DNA from: JADGGV01 sp035715725
Lineage (GTDB): Bacteria; Gemmatimonadota; Gemmatimonadetes; Longimicrobiales; RSA9
Length of the DNA stretch: 15,868 nucleotides
Reading direction: 5' to 3'
NCBI GenBank assembly: GCA_035715725.1
Contig: DASTKT010000126.1
Span: 1 to 15,868, forward strand
The notes under the pieces were generated by a model that was given only the letters and a program-made list of their open reading frames with translations, was not told the origin of the DNA and did no database searches. A program made the position numbers and the translations under genes. Positions 1 to 7,572 of the stretch are shown here, piece by piece (position 1 is the stretch's first letter; every line of letters starts with the position of its first letter).

Positions 1-85
1 GAGCAGCGGCTCGCCCTCACGACGAGCAGAGCAGCCTAAACCAGGTGTCCATTGCGCCGGGGGAATCCCAGCGGGCGGGGACATG

Positions 86-175
86 ACTACGGGTCCGATG
101 GCGGGTGGGGGCGGGGACTGCGGGCGGGCGCGAGCGCGGGCCCACTACGGGGGCAACTGCGGGCGGGGGCGGGGC
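86..175 (+). repeat. Left arm of a large imperfect inverted repeat
   Basis: This arm pairs with 484-586. Reading this arm forward against the reverse complement of the right arm, the first 39 bases differ at three positions. The right arm then carries about 12 extra bases (a duplicated GCGAGCGCGGGC-like unit). After that, CGCGAGCGCGGGCCCAC is identical in both, and the remainder (around CAACTGCGGGCGG) has a few mismatches. The G-rich composition helps the alignment, but the shared non-G landmarks (GGTCCGA, GCCCAC, GCAACTGC) in the same order show true homology. Confidence 0.8.
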
Positions 176-180
176 GCGCT

Positions 181-348
181 TCACGGGTCCGCTCCCTCCT
201 CCCGGGCGAGGATGGCGGGCGTCGGCATGCCCACGCACGCGCCGGCAAGGTCCCGGGCCTTGCGGACGTCCCGCTCGGTGAAGACGCGCCGGATCCCCAG
301 CCGCTGCAATACGGCTCGCGTCTCGTTCGCTCCTTCTCGCGCGATCAT
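181..348 (-). CDS. Possible small hypothetical protein (55 aa)
   Basis: An ATG at 348 opens a 55-codon frame ending in TGA at 183-181. The predicted peptide begins MIAREGANETRAVLQRLG and continues through R/K/D/E-rich sequence to ILAREEGADP. Its balanced amino-acid composition contrasts with the Arg/Pro-rich nonsense of the other frames here. The frame stays open further upstream (PKRKSAAD before the Met), so it could be the tail of a decayed larger gene. It lies entirely between the two arms of the inverted repeat, its stop only about 6 bp from the left arm. I recognise no family and see no strong ribosome binding site. It may be spurious. Confidence 0.2.
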   Translation of the reverse strand: MIAREGANETRAVLQRLGIRRVFTERDVRKARDLAGACVGMPTPAILAREEGADP

Positions 349-483
349 ATCGGCCGCGCTCTTCCGCTTCGGTCGGAAGGAGCCGCCCCGAGAGGGGCGC
401 CTCCGCCGCCAGGCCCCTGCGCGTTCGCTCGAGCCGCAGGGGTCCCCTCCTCAGCCGAGGGCAGGGCCTCACCGAAGGACGCT

Positions 484-586
484 GCCCCGCCCGCCGCCCG
501 CAGTTGCACCCGCCGTGGGCCCGCGCTCGCGCCCGCGCTCGCCCCCACCCGCAGTCCCCGCCCCCGCCCGCCGTCGGACCCGCAGT
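484..586 (-). repeat. Right arm of the large imperfect inverted repeat
   Basis: This is the reverse-complement partner of 86-175, separated from it by 308 bp. It is about 13 bp longer because of an internal duplication of the GCGAGCGCGGG-type unit around 523-541. A further related C-rich unit (CCCGCCCGCAGT) at 604-615 lies just outside the arm, so the repeat may be part of a longer cluster of degenerate units. Confidence 0.8.
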
Positions 587-740
587 TAACTCTCGCCCTC
601 GCCCCCGCCCGCAGTCGAAGCCGTTTCCGCGGCGCCGACCTCCTCGTGGACGGTTACTCGGGGGCCGCCGGGAGCGCGCTTTTTGCGACCCGCGGGGCGA
701 TGTGGTGCAGCAGTGCGGTGCGCCATGGTGACGGCCCGCA

Positions 741-756
741 AGGAAGGTAGTCCCTG
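741..756 (+). promoter_or_regulatory. Shine-Dalgarno-like AGGAAGG placed before an in-frame CTG
   Basis: AGGAAGG (741-747) stands six bases before CTG (754-756), the first codon but one after the in-frame TAG at 748-750. The spacing is ideal for a ribosome binding site, and the frame is that of the kinase. If used, CTG would be a rare non-canonical start. The match could be chance in G-rich DNA. Confidence 0.3.
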
Positions 757-1014
757 TACGACGAGCGCGAGCGCCCCCGCGGGAAGAGGCCGGCGGCCGG
801 CCGGGAGCGCCGGGGATCCGACGATCCGCCGCGCGAGGTCTCCTCGCATGCCGCGCGCGGCGACCGCATCGCGCGGCGGCCGCCGGCGGCGAGCGCCGAG
901 GCGGAGGCGGCGAAGCGCCGCTGGCTGCGGCGGGCCCAGGCGCTCAACGCCATCATCTGGGAGGGCGATCCGAGCACGCTGCGATTCACGTTCGTCAGCC
1001 TGGGCGCCGAGCGG
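754..1014 (+). other. Likely N-terminal coding extension of the histidine kinase
   Basis: The kinase frame is open from 751 to 1015 but contains no ATG, GTG or TTG. The translation just upstream of 1015 (AEAAKRRWLRRAQALN, then IIWEGDPSTLRFTFVSLGAE) is the expected first half of a PAS domain of the 'W-E-D-P-T-L-R-F-T-F-V-S' type. The gene therefore almost certainly starts upstream of 1015. Possible explanations are a CTG start at 754 (AGGAAGG six bases upstream), a single-base indel in the GC-rich run at about 850-900 that hides an ATG in the next frame (725 or 848), or a genuine N-terminal frameshift. The residues between 754 and about 900 are Arg/Pro-rich and not family-diagnostic. Confidence 0.55.
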
Positions 1015-3060
1015 TTGCTCGGCTACCCCGTCGAGGCGTGGCTGTCGGAGCCGGACTTCTGGTTCAAGCACCTCCACCCCAAGGACCGCGACCGGGCCGT
1101 GACCGAGCGCAGAAAGGCCACGGCAGAAGTACTCGACCACGACCTCGAGTACCGGATGGTGGCCGTCGACGGTCGCGCCGTCTGGCTGCGCGACGTGGTG
1201 CGGGTCGGCCTCGATGCGGAGGGCCGGCCGCGGAAGCTCCGTGGCGTCATGGTGGACATCACCGAGCAGAAGCGCGCGGAGGAGGCAGTTCGGGCCAGCC
1301 GGCAGCGCCTGTGGGAGCAGAACCAGGTGCTCCTCCAGCTCGCGGAGCGGAGGATCCGGCACCCTGCCGACCTCCCGGCCGCCTTGCGGGAGATCGCCGA
1401 GGCCGCCGCCCGGGTGCTACGCGTGGAGCGGGTCGGGATCTGGATCTTCGACGACGACCACTCGAAGATCCGCCTCATCGAGCACTTCGAGCGGAGCACG
1501 GGGCGCCACTCCGCGGGGATGGAGCTGGCCCGGGCCGACTACCCCGCCTACTTCGCGGAGCTCGACCGGGAACGCACGCTGGCGGCCGACGACGCCCGCG
1601 CCGACCCGCGGACGCGCGAGTTCACGGCATCCTACCTCGTTCCGTTCGGCATCACCTCCATGCTCGATGCGCCGATCCGATCCGGGGGGGTGCTTCTAGG
1701 CGTCGTCTGCAACGAGCACGTGGGACCGGTCCGGCGCTGGACGCTGGAGGACGAGAGCTTCGCCGGCTCGATCGCGGACCTGGTCGCCCTGGCCATGGAG
1801 GCGGCCGAGCGGAGCCGCGCGGAGGAGGCACTGCGGCTCCTGGCGGAGGTGGGAAGCGTCCTCGCCTCCTCGCTCGACTACCGCACCACGCTCGCCAACG
1901 TCGCGCGCCTCGCCATTCCCACCTTCGCGGACGGCTGCCTGGTGGACGTGGTCGAGGAGGGTGAGATCCGGCGCGTGGCCGCGGCCCACGCCGATCCCGC
2001 GAAGCAGGAGCTGCTCGACGAGCTCCGGCGCCGTTACCCGATCGGTTGGGAGTCGCGGCGGCCGCCGGCCGTCGCGCTGCGGACCGGAAAGCCCGAGATC
2101 GTCCCGCAGATCAGCGAGGAGATGCTTCTCTCCCGGGTCGATGATCCGGAGGAGGTTCGGCTCCTGCGGAAGATGGGCGTGCGCTCCTTCATCGCGCTGC
2201 CGCTCGTGGCGCGCGGGCAGAAGCTGGGCGCGATGACCCTCGCGTCGGCCAGCCGCAGCTACGGCCCCGCCGACCTTCCGCTAGCCGAGGAGCTGGCCCG
2301 GCGCGCCGCGCTCGCGATCGACAATGCGCGCGTCCACGAGGAAGCGCTCGCCGCCAGCAAGGCCAAGAGCGACTTCCTCGCCGTCATGAGCCACGAGCTG
2401 AGGACCCCGCTCACCGCCATCGTCGGCTACACCGACCTCCTCGCCGCCGAGATCGCGGGGCCGCTCACCGAGAAGCAGAAGGAGCAGCTCGGCCGCATCA
2501 TCCTGCGGACCCAGGACCTGCTTCGGATCATCGAGGAGATCCTCGCCTACTCGGACATGGAGACGGGTCGGGAAACGGTCCATCTCGAGCCGGTGGACGT
2601 CGCCGAGCTGGTGGGCGCCGTGGCCGAGCTCGTGGCGCCGCTGGCGGCGGAGAAGCGCCTCGCGTTCCACGTCGTGGCACCGGAGCGGCCGATCCTCGTG
2701 GAGGCGGACCGGGCCAAGGTGCGCCACATCCTGCTCGACCTCCTCTCGAACGCGGTGAAGTTCACCGAGCGCGGCGCGGTCACGCTCGAGGCCATGCTCG
2801 AGGACGGCTCACTGGTCTTCCGGGTGCGCGACACCGGGATCGGCATCCGGCCGGAGGACCGGGAGCGGATCTTCGAGGCCTTCGTGCAGGTGGAGGACGC
2901 GATGACGCGCGAGAAGGGCGGGACGGGGCTCGGGCTCGCCGTGGCCCGGCGCCTCGCGCGCATGCTCGCCGGGGACATCACCGTCGAGAGCGAGGTCGGA
3001 AAGGGGAGCACGTTCACGGTGCGGCTCCCCGCGCGCCGAGGTGCGCCTCGAGGCCGGTAA
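1015..3060 (+). CDS. Sensor histidine kinase, PAS-GAF-GAF-HisKA-HATPase (start uncertain)
   Basis: This is a hybrid-sensing kinase that should autophosphorylate a histidine and pass the phosphate to a response regulator. Residue numbers run from TTG 1015. The rest of a PAS/PAC domain (about 1-88) ends in the linker DITEQKRAEEA. GAF 1 is about 106-265 and GAF 2 about 274-440. HisKA follows, with the H-box FLAVMSHELRTPL and phospho-acceptor His460. The HATPase domain is about 560-678, with N-box HILLDLLSNAVKFT, G1 DTGIGI, F-box IFEAF and G2 GGTGLGLA. All catalytic boxes are intact. No transmembrane segment or receiver domain is seen, so it is probably a cytoplasmic sensor. No response regulator lies beside it, so it looks orphan. 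Start 1015 is only the first conventional start codon; the PAS domain clearly begins upstream. The ligands of the sensor domains are unknown. Confidence 0.9.
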   Translation: MLGYPVEAWLSEPDFWFKHLHPKDRDRAVTERRKATAEVLDHDLEYRMVAVDGRAVWLRDVVRVGLDAEGRPRKLRGVMVDITEQKRAEEAVRASRQRLWEQNQVLLQLAERRIRHPADLPAALREIAEAAARVLRVERVGIWIFDDDHSKIRLIEHFERSTGRHSAGMELARADYPAYFAELDRERTLAADDARADPRTREFTASYLVPFGITSMLDAPIRSGGVLLGVVCNEHVGPVRRWTLEDESFAGSIADLVALAMEAAERSRAEEALRLLAEVGSVLASSLDYRTTLANVARLAIPTFADGCLVDVVEEGEIRRVAAAHADPAKQELLDELRRRYPIGWESRRPPAVALRTGKPEIVPQISEEMLLSRVDDPEEVRLLRKMGVRSFIALPLVARGQKLGAMTLASASRSYGPADLPLAEELARRAALAIDNARVHEEALAASKAKSDFLAVMSHELRTPLTAIVGYTDLLAAEIAGPLTEKQKEQLGRIILRTQDLLRIIEEILAYSDMETGRETVHLEPVDVAELVGAVAELVAPLAAEKRLAFHVVAPERPILVEADRAKVRHILLDLLSNAVKFTERGAVTLEAMLEDGSLVFRVRDTGIGIRPEDRERIFEAFVQVEDAMTREKGGTGLGLAVARRLARMLAGDITVESEVGKGSTFTVRLPARRGAPRGR

Positions 3061-3327
3061 GGCGCCCGGCCGCCCGAGCTCCCGCCGTCCGCCATCGGCC
3101 GCGCTTCGCGGCGTTCCGTTCCCTCCGCGCTCTTCGCGTGAGCCCCCGAATCCGAAGCCGCCGCTAGGGCCGCAAGCGTCTCCTCGAGGCCGGTGCGTGC
3201 GGCGTTCACGGCAGCAGCCACCGCGGCGACGGTCCGGTCCGCCCGCTTGCGCATCCCCCGCCGGCGGATTCGATTTCGCGGTGAGCGCCCGCCGCTCTCC
3301 CACCCGACACTTCGACCGGAGGCCAGG
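3061..3327 (+). other. Intergenic region between kinase and S9 peptidase
   Basis: These 267 bp have no supported gene. A 13-bp sequence, CCTCGAGGCCGGT, occurs at the very end of the kinase gene (3046-3058) and again at 3182-3194; it contains the palindrome CCTCGAGG. A short hairpin is at 3098-3112. The peptidase ribosome binding site GGAGG is at 3318-3322, five bases before its ATG. I see no clear promoter, although the spacing suggests the peptidase has its own. Confidence 0.5.
3098..3112 (+). terminator. Weak hairpin after the kinase gene
   Basis: GCCGCG and CGCGGC form a perfect 6-bp stem around a CTT loop, 38 bp after the kinase stop. It is followed by GTTCCGTTCCC, which is only mildly T-rich. 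It could end kinase transcription, but such short hairpins are common by chance at this GC content. Confidence 0.3.
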
Positions 3328-5502
3328 ATGCCGTCCCTCCACACGTCTCGCCGGCCGCGCACGTTCGCGGGCCAGCCGCTGCTCTTCCGCGCCCTCTCGC
3401 TCTCGCTCGGCGCGCTCGCCCTGGCGGCGGGCGCGGCGCGCGCGCAGGAGCGCTTCACGCTCGAGCAGGTGCTGTCGGCGCCGATGCCGAGCGGGCTGGT
3501 GGCCTCGGCGGACGGGGGCGCCGTGGCCTGGGTGCAGGACGAGGCGGGCGCGCGCAACGTGTGGGTGGCGGAGGCGCCGGCCTTCGAGGGGCGGCGGCTG
3601 ACGCGGTACACGGAGGACGACGGCCAGGAGATCGGGGCGCTGACGTTCACGCCGGACGCGAAGCGGCTGCTGTACGTGCGCGGCGGCGCGCCGAACCGGC
3701 AGGGGGAGGTGCCGAACCCGACGAGCGACCCGGCGGGGATGGAGCGGGCGCTGTGGGTCGTGGCGGTGGCGGGCGGCGAGCCGGCGCGGATCGACGAGGG
3801 GGCGGCTCCGGCGGTCTCCCCGAAGGGCGACGTCGTCGCCTACGTGAAGAAGGGACAGCTCTGGTCCGCGTCGCTCGGCGCGGGGAAGCCGGAGCCGAAG
3901 CAGCTCGCGCACACGCGGGGCGGCGCCGGCGCGCTGCGCTGGGCGCCGGACGGCTCGCGGCTGGCGTTCGAGAGCCGGCGCGGCGACCACGCGTTCATCG
4001 GCGTGCTGGACCCGGCCGCGCGGACCGTGCGCTACATGCAGCCGACGGTGGACGGCGACGGCGAGCCGGCGTGGTCGCCGGACGGCCGGCGGCTGGCGTA
4101 CATCAGCATCCCCAGCTCGCATCGCGAGATCCCGTTCCTGCCGTACCGCGAGGACCTGCCGTGGTCGATCAGGGTGGCGGATCCGGCGACGGGCGTGGCG
4201 CGCACGGTGTGGACCGCGGATGCGGGACGGGGGAGCGTGTTCCACGGCATCGACGGGGAGGCGCAGCTCCTGTGGGGCGCGGGCGACCGGCTGGTCTTCC
4301 CGTGGGAGAAGGACGGGTGGCTGCACCTGTACGCGATCCCGGCGGACGGCGGCGCGCCGACGCTGCTCACGCCGGGCGCGTTCGAGGTGCAGGAGGTCGC
4401 GCTCGGCGCCGGCGGTCGCGAGGTCCTGTTCAACTCGAACCAGGGCGACGTCGATCGGCGCCACCTGTGGCGGGTCTCCGTCGCCGGCGGGGCGCCGCGG
4501 CCGGTCACGCCGGGGAACGGCATCGAGTGGTCGCCGGTCGCGGTGCTGGGCGGCGACGGCGTCGCGTTCCTGGCGTCGGACGCGACGCACCCGGCGCACG
4601 CCGAGGTGCTGGCGGGGAAGGCGCCGCGGCGGTGGCTGGCGCCGGGCTCGCTCCCGGCGAGCTTCCCGACCGCCGCGCTGGTGACGCCGAAGCAGGTCGT
4701 CTTCGCGGCGGCGGACGGGCTGCCGATCCACGGGCAGCTCTTCCTGCCGAAGGACCTGAAGTCCGGCGAGCGCCGCCCCGCCCTGCTCTTCTTCCACGGC
4801 GGCTCGCGCCGGCAGATGCTGCTCGGCTTCCACCACTCCGGCTACTACCACAACGCCTACGCGATGAACCAGTACCTGGCGAGCCGAGGCTACATCGTGC
4901 TGAGCGTGAACTACCGCAGCGGGATCGGCTACGGCCTCGAGTTCCGCGAGGCCGACAACTACGGCGCGGCGGGCGGGAGCGAGTTCAACGACGTGATGGG
5001 CGCGGGGCTGTACCTGAGGAGCCGGCCGGACGTGGATGGCGGGCGCATCGGGCTGTGGGGCGGCAGCTACGGCGGCTACCTGACGGCGATGGGGCTCTCG
5101 CGCGCCTCCGACCTCTTCGCGGCCGGCGTCGACCTGCACGGCGTGCACGATTGGAACCCGGTGATCCGCAACTTCATGCCGCAGTACGACTCGACGCAGG
5201 TGCCGGAGATCGCGAACCGCGCCTACGCGGCCTCGCCCGCGTCGTCGGTGGCCACCTGGCGCTCGCCGGTGCTGCTGATCCAGGGCGACGACGACCGGAA
5301 CGTGCCGTTCAGCGAGTCCGTGAACATCGCCGAGCCGCTGCGGCGCCAGGGCGTGCACGTCGAGCAGCTCATCTTCCCCGACGAGGTGCACGGCTTCCTG
5401 CGCCACGCGAGCTGGATGGCGGCGTACACGGCGGCGGCGGACTTCTTCGACCGGATGCTGAAGCAGGGCGGGGCGAAGGCGGCGGACGGGGGGAGTCGGT
5501 AG
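3328..5502 (+). CDS. Secreted S9 family (prolyl oligopeptidase/DPP IV-like) serine peptidase
   Basis: 724 aa, predicted to hydrolyse short peptides outside the cytoplasm. ATG 3328 is chosen because GGAGG lies at 3318-3322 and a signal peptide follows directly (hydrophobic core about 18-36, cleavage AARA|QE near 39/40). An upstream in-frame GTG at 3193 would bury the leader. Residues about 45-470 are a beta-propeller with repeated 'WSPDGRRLAY'-type blades. Residues about 485-720 are the alpha/beta-hydrolase domain: oxyanion-region HGGS, the GGSYGG nucleophile elbow with Ser580, Asp656 in GDDDRNV, and His688 in DEVHGF. The triad is complete and the length is typical. Whether it is a dipeptidyl peptidase, an acylaminoacyl peptidase or another S9 activity cannot be told. 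It faces the minus-strand hydrolase cluster and may act on the same peptide pool. Confidence 0.95.
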   Translation: MPSLHTSRRPRTFAGQPLLFRALSLSLGALALAAGAARAQERFTLEQVLSAPMPSGLVASADGGAVAWVQDEAGARNVWVAEAPAFEGRRLTRYTEDDGQEIGALTFTPDAKRLLYVRGGAPNRQGEVPNPTSDPAGMERALWVVAVAGGEPARIDEGAAPAVSPKGDVVAYVKKGQLWSASLGAGKPEPKQLAHTRGGAGALRWAPDGSRLAFESRRGDHAFIGVLDPAARTVRYMQPTVDGDGEPAWSPDGRRLAYISIPSSHREIPFLPYREDLPWSIRVADPATGVARTVWTADAGRGSVFHGIDGEAQLLWGAGDRLVFPWEKDGWLHLYAIPADGGAPTLLTPGAFEVQEVALGAGGREVLFNSNQGDVDRRHLWRVSVAGGAPRPVTPGNGIEWSPVAVLGGDGVAFLASDATHPAHAEVLAGKAPRRWLAPGSLPASFPTAALVTPKQVVFAAADGLPIHGQLFLPKDLKSGERRPALLFFHGGSRRQMLLGFHHSGYYHNAYAMNQYLASRGYIVLSVNYRSGIGYGLEFREADNYGAAGGSEFNDVMGAGLYLRSRPDVDGGRIGLWGGSYGGYLTAMGLSRASDLFAAGVDLHGVHDWNPVIRNFMPQYDSTQVPEIANRAYAASPASSVATWRSPVLLIQGDDDRNVPFSESVNIAEPLRRQGVHVEQLIFPDEVHGFLRHASWMAAYTAAADFFDRMLKQGGAKAADGGSR

Positions 5503-5554
5503 GGGGCGTTTCCTCCCGCACTCCCGCACTCCCAAGCTCCCTGTGAAAGAACAA

Positions 5555-5582
5555 GGGCGCCGCGGCGATGGTCGCGGCGCCC
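5555..5582 (-). terminator. Rho-independent terminator of the minus-strand operon
   Basis: GGGCGCCGCG (5555-5564) and CGCGGCGCCC (5573-5582) form a perfect 10-bp GC stem with an 8-nt loop. On the minus strand the stem is followed by TTGTTCTTTC, a good U-rich tail, and it lies 22 bp after the TGA of the last hydrolase gene. On the plus strand there is no T-run, so it may only partly stop transcription arriving from the S9 gene. Confidence 0.8.
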
Positions 5583-5604
5583 CGTCGTCCTCGGGCGTCG
5601 TCGC

Positions 5605-7572
5605 TCAGTACTTCCAGCCCAGCAGGTTCCAGTACGCCAGCACCGCGACGAGCACCACGGCGGCCACCGTGACCGCGGTGTAGTGCGCGCGGCCCCAGCG
5701 GCCCCACCAGCGGCCGCGCCAGGCGAGGGCGGCGAAGGCGAGGAGCGCGAGGGTGAGGAGCGCCGCGATCACGGGGAGCGCGAGGACGATCCCGAGGGCG
5801 GGGACGTTCCCCTTCAGGAGCGCGGTTTCCCCGGAGATCGTCGCGCCGAGCCCGACGAGGAAGGCGACGACGAGCACGGTCACGACGAGCGCGGTCCAGC
5901 GGGCGAGGCGCTCGCCGCCGGAGGGCGGGGGCAGCTCGCGGAAGCGGCGGTGCAGGCGCCAGCTCCCGAACATGACGAACGGGACCGTGAGGAGCAGGAG
6001 CACGGCGATGCCGAGCAGCACCTGGTGCAGCGCGGGGGTCTGATACCAGGCCAGGCGCTCCATGGCCATCATCGGCGCGCTGTTCATGAAGAAGTGGCTG
6101 ATGCTGCCGTCCTTCTCCTGCTGGAACGCGACCATCTCGTTGCCGTCGACCTCGCGGAAGAGGTTCGGGCCGGCGGCGACGAAGCGCTTGGCGCCGAGCG
6201 GCGAGTTGACGAGGAGGATGCCGGGCGTCTTCGGGTCGCGCGCGACCTTGATGCCGTAGGCGAGGCCCAGGGCCTTCTCGAACGTCGTGTAGGAGCCGCG
6301 GTTCATGCGGTAGGTGCCGAGGTACTTCGAATCGACCACGCCGCGGGCGTCCTTCGCGGCCGCCGTCGCCACCGGGTAGTAGTGGTCGAGGACGGCCTGG
6401 AGGAACGGGCCGAAGCTGAGCTCGCTGCCGGGCGCGCTGTTGTAGGAGACGAAGACGCCCCAGCCCTCCTCGGGGGCGATGCTGAGGTCGGTGTGGAACC
6501 ACCCCGTGTCGCCGCCGTGCCCGATGAGGTGCACGCCGTGCGATGTCTGCTCGTAGAAGCCGAGGTCGTAGCCGTCGAGGCGGGGGTCGTGGTCGAAGGC
6601 GCGGCTGTGCATCAGGCGCGCGGTCGAGTCCGCGAGGATGCGGGCGCCCTCGAACTGGCCGTTCTGGAGGTGCGCGATCATGAAGCGCCCCATGTCGGCG
6701 GCGGAGGCGCTGACGGAGCCGGCGGGCGCGAAGGGGATGAGCACCTCGAACGGCTTGGCGACGAGGTGGCCGCCCTGCTTGGCGTAGCCGACCGACATCT
6801 GCGGCGCAAGGTTCGGCGGCAGCGGCTGGCGCCCGGTGGCGTTCTTCATCCCGAGCGGCTGCATGATGTGGCGCTCGATGTACTCCTCCCACGGCTCGCC
6901 GGAGACGCGCTCGACGATGTAGCCGGCGAGCGCGGTGCCGTAGTTCGAGTAGGAGGAGTAGGTGCCGGGCGGCCGGACGCGCGCCGGCAGGTGCGCGGCG
7001 AGGAACTTCCCGCGCGGCTCTTTGCTCTCGCTGAAGAGGGCGAGGCCGCGGTCCTCGAAGCCCGGCGTATGGGTCATGAGGTTCCACAGCGTGATCGGCT
7101 GCGGGTACGTCGCCGGGATCTTGAAGTCGAGGTACTCGTTGACGTCCTTGTGCAGGTCGAGCTTCCCCTGCTCGACGAGCTGCATGACGGCGGTCCAGGT
7201 GAAGAGCTTGGAGACGGAGCCGATGCGGAAGAGCGTCTTCTCGGGGTCGACCGGGACGTGCTTGTCGAGGTCGGCCCAGCCGTAGCCCTTCGCGAAGATG
7301 ACGCGGCCGTCGCGCACGACGGCGACGGTCGCGCCGGCGACGTTCTTCTCCTTCATCTGGCCGGACATCAGGCCGTCGAGGAACGCCTCGATCTCCTTCG
7401 GGTCGCTGGGCCCGTGGCGGGGAGCGGTCGTCACTCCCGTGGCGGCGGTCGGCGTCGACCCCGCCGGCGCCGGGGCCGGTGCGGGCGCGACCGGCGTCTG
7501 CGCAGCGACGCCGGCGGAAAGAACGAGGAGCGGCAGTACGCTCAGCGATCCCAGCCACAGCGGTTTCTTCAT
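5605..7572 (-). CDS. Beta-lactamase-fold serine hydrolase with four C-terminal membrane helices
   Basis: 655 aa. The ATG at 7572 is preceded by AGGAGG (complement of 7580-7585) at 7 nt and overlaps the stop of the upstream hydrolase as ATGA. A signal peptide (hydrophobic core about 5-22, cleavage VAA|Q or VAAQ|T near 24-25) is followed by an Ala/Pro linker (26-50). The catalytic domain is about 58-400: SxxK in GSVSK (Ser119, Lys122), Y-x-N in YSN (Tyr208-Asn210), the LMTHTPGF motif, and HGG at His352. Residues about 405-500 form a lipocalin-like C-terminal module. Helices at about 516-536, 559-580, 592-617 and 632-650 should anchor it with the active site outside the cytoplasm. The family includes D-aminopeptidases, DD-peptidases, esterases and class C beta-lactamases; the exact reaction is unknown. 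It is the last gene before the terminator. Confidence 0.93.
   Translation of the reverse strand: MKKPLWLGSLSVLPLLVLSAGVAAQTPVAPAPAPAPAGSTPTAATGVTTAPRHGPSDPKEIEAFLDGLMSGQMKEKNVAGATVAVVRDGRVIFAKGYGWADLDKHVPVDPEKTLFRIGSVSKLFTWTAVMQLVEQGKLDLHKDVNEYLDFKIPATYPQPITLWNLMTHTPGFEDRGLALFSESKEPRGKFLAAHLPARVRPPGTYSSYSNYGTALAGYIVERVSGEPWEEYIERHIMQPLGMKNATGRQPLPPNLAPQMSVGYAKQGGHLVAKPFEVLIPFAPAGSVSASAADMGRFMIAHLQNGQFEGARILADSTARLMHSRAFDHDPRLDGYDLGFYEQTSHGVHLIGHGGDTGWFHTDLSIAPEEGWGVFVSYNSAPGSELSFGPFLQAVLDHYYPVATAAAKDARGVVDSKYLGTYRMNRGSYTTFEKALGLAYGIKVARDPKTPGILLVNSPLGAKRFVAAGPNLFREVDGNEMVAFQQEKDGSISHFFMNSAPMMAMERLAWYQTPALHQVLLGIAVLLLLTVPFVMFGSWRLHRRFRELPPPSGGERLARWTALVVTVLVVAFLVGLGATISGETALLKGNVPALGIVLALPVIAALLTLALLAFAALAWRGRWWGRWGRAHYTAVTVAAVVLVAVLAYWNLLGWKY
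7569..7572 (-). promoter_or_regulatory. ATGA stop/start overlap (translational coupling)
   Basis: Read on the minus strand, ATGA contains the ATG of the membrane-anchored hydrolase and the TGA of the preceding hydrolase. A strong AGGAGG for the downstream gene sits inside the end of the upstream gene. The two proteins are probably made in a coupled ratio. Confidence 0.85.

Larger units (their letters stand above)
1..753. other. Gene-poor, repeat-rich region upstream of the histidine kinase
   Basis: No ORF here has a recognisable protein family, apart from the weak small ORF at 181-348. The longer open frames translate to Arg/Pro/Gly/Ala-rich strings that read as artefacts of high GC. The region is dominated by low-complexity G-rich DNA at 61-180 and its C-rich counterpart at 484-620. 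The 8-mer CCCGCAGT occurs four times on the right (497, 548, 579, 608). ACTGCGGG or ACTACGGG occurs four times on the left (86, 117, 144, 156). The end of the region (about 620-753) presumably holds the promoter and leader of the kinase, but I see no convincing -35/-10 pair. Confidence 0.6.

Noticed and set aside
61..620. CRISPR-like array, from the repeated CCCGCAGT/ACTGCGGG units
   Set aside because: The units are only 8 bp, unevenly spaced (51, 31, 29 bp), and the intervals are themselves low-complexity repeats rather than unique spacers.
52..750. Long plus-strand open frames over the left-end region
   Set aside because: The translations are Arg/Gly/Pro/Ala low-complexity strings that track the repeat DNA. 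They have no ribosome binding site or family.
3061..3254. A minus-strand frame from ATG 3254 with an Ala-rich helical-looking segment (RTVAAVAAAVNAARTG)
   Set aside because: It has no ribosome binding site or recognisable family, and it runs on antisense into the kinase gene without a sensible end.
3193..3327. Earlier GTG start (3193) for the S9 peptidase
   Set aside because: It would add 45 Arg-rich residues ahead of a normal signal peptide. ATG 3328 has GGAGG at ideal spacing.
2809..5535. A 908-codon open frame on the minus strand, antisense to the S9 peptidase and the kinase end
   Set aside because: It is Arg/His/Pro-rich with no domain, while the plus-strand S9 gene has a complete triad, signal peptide and ribosome binding site.
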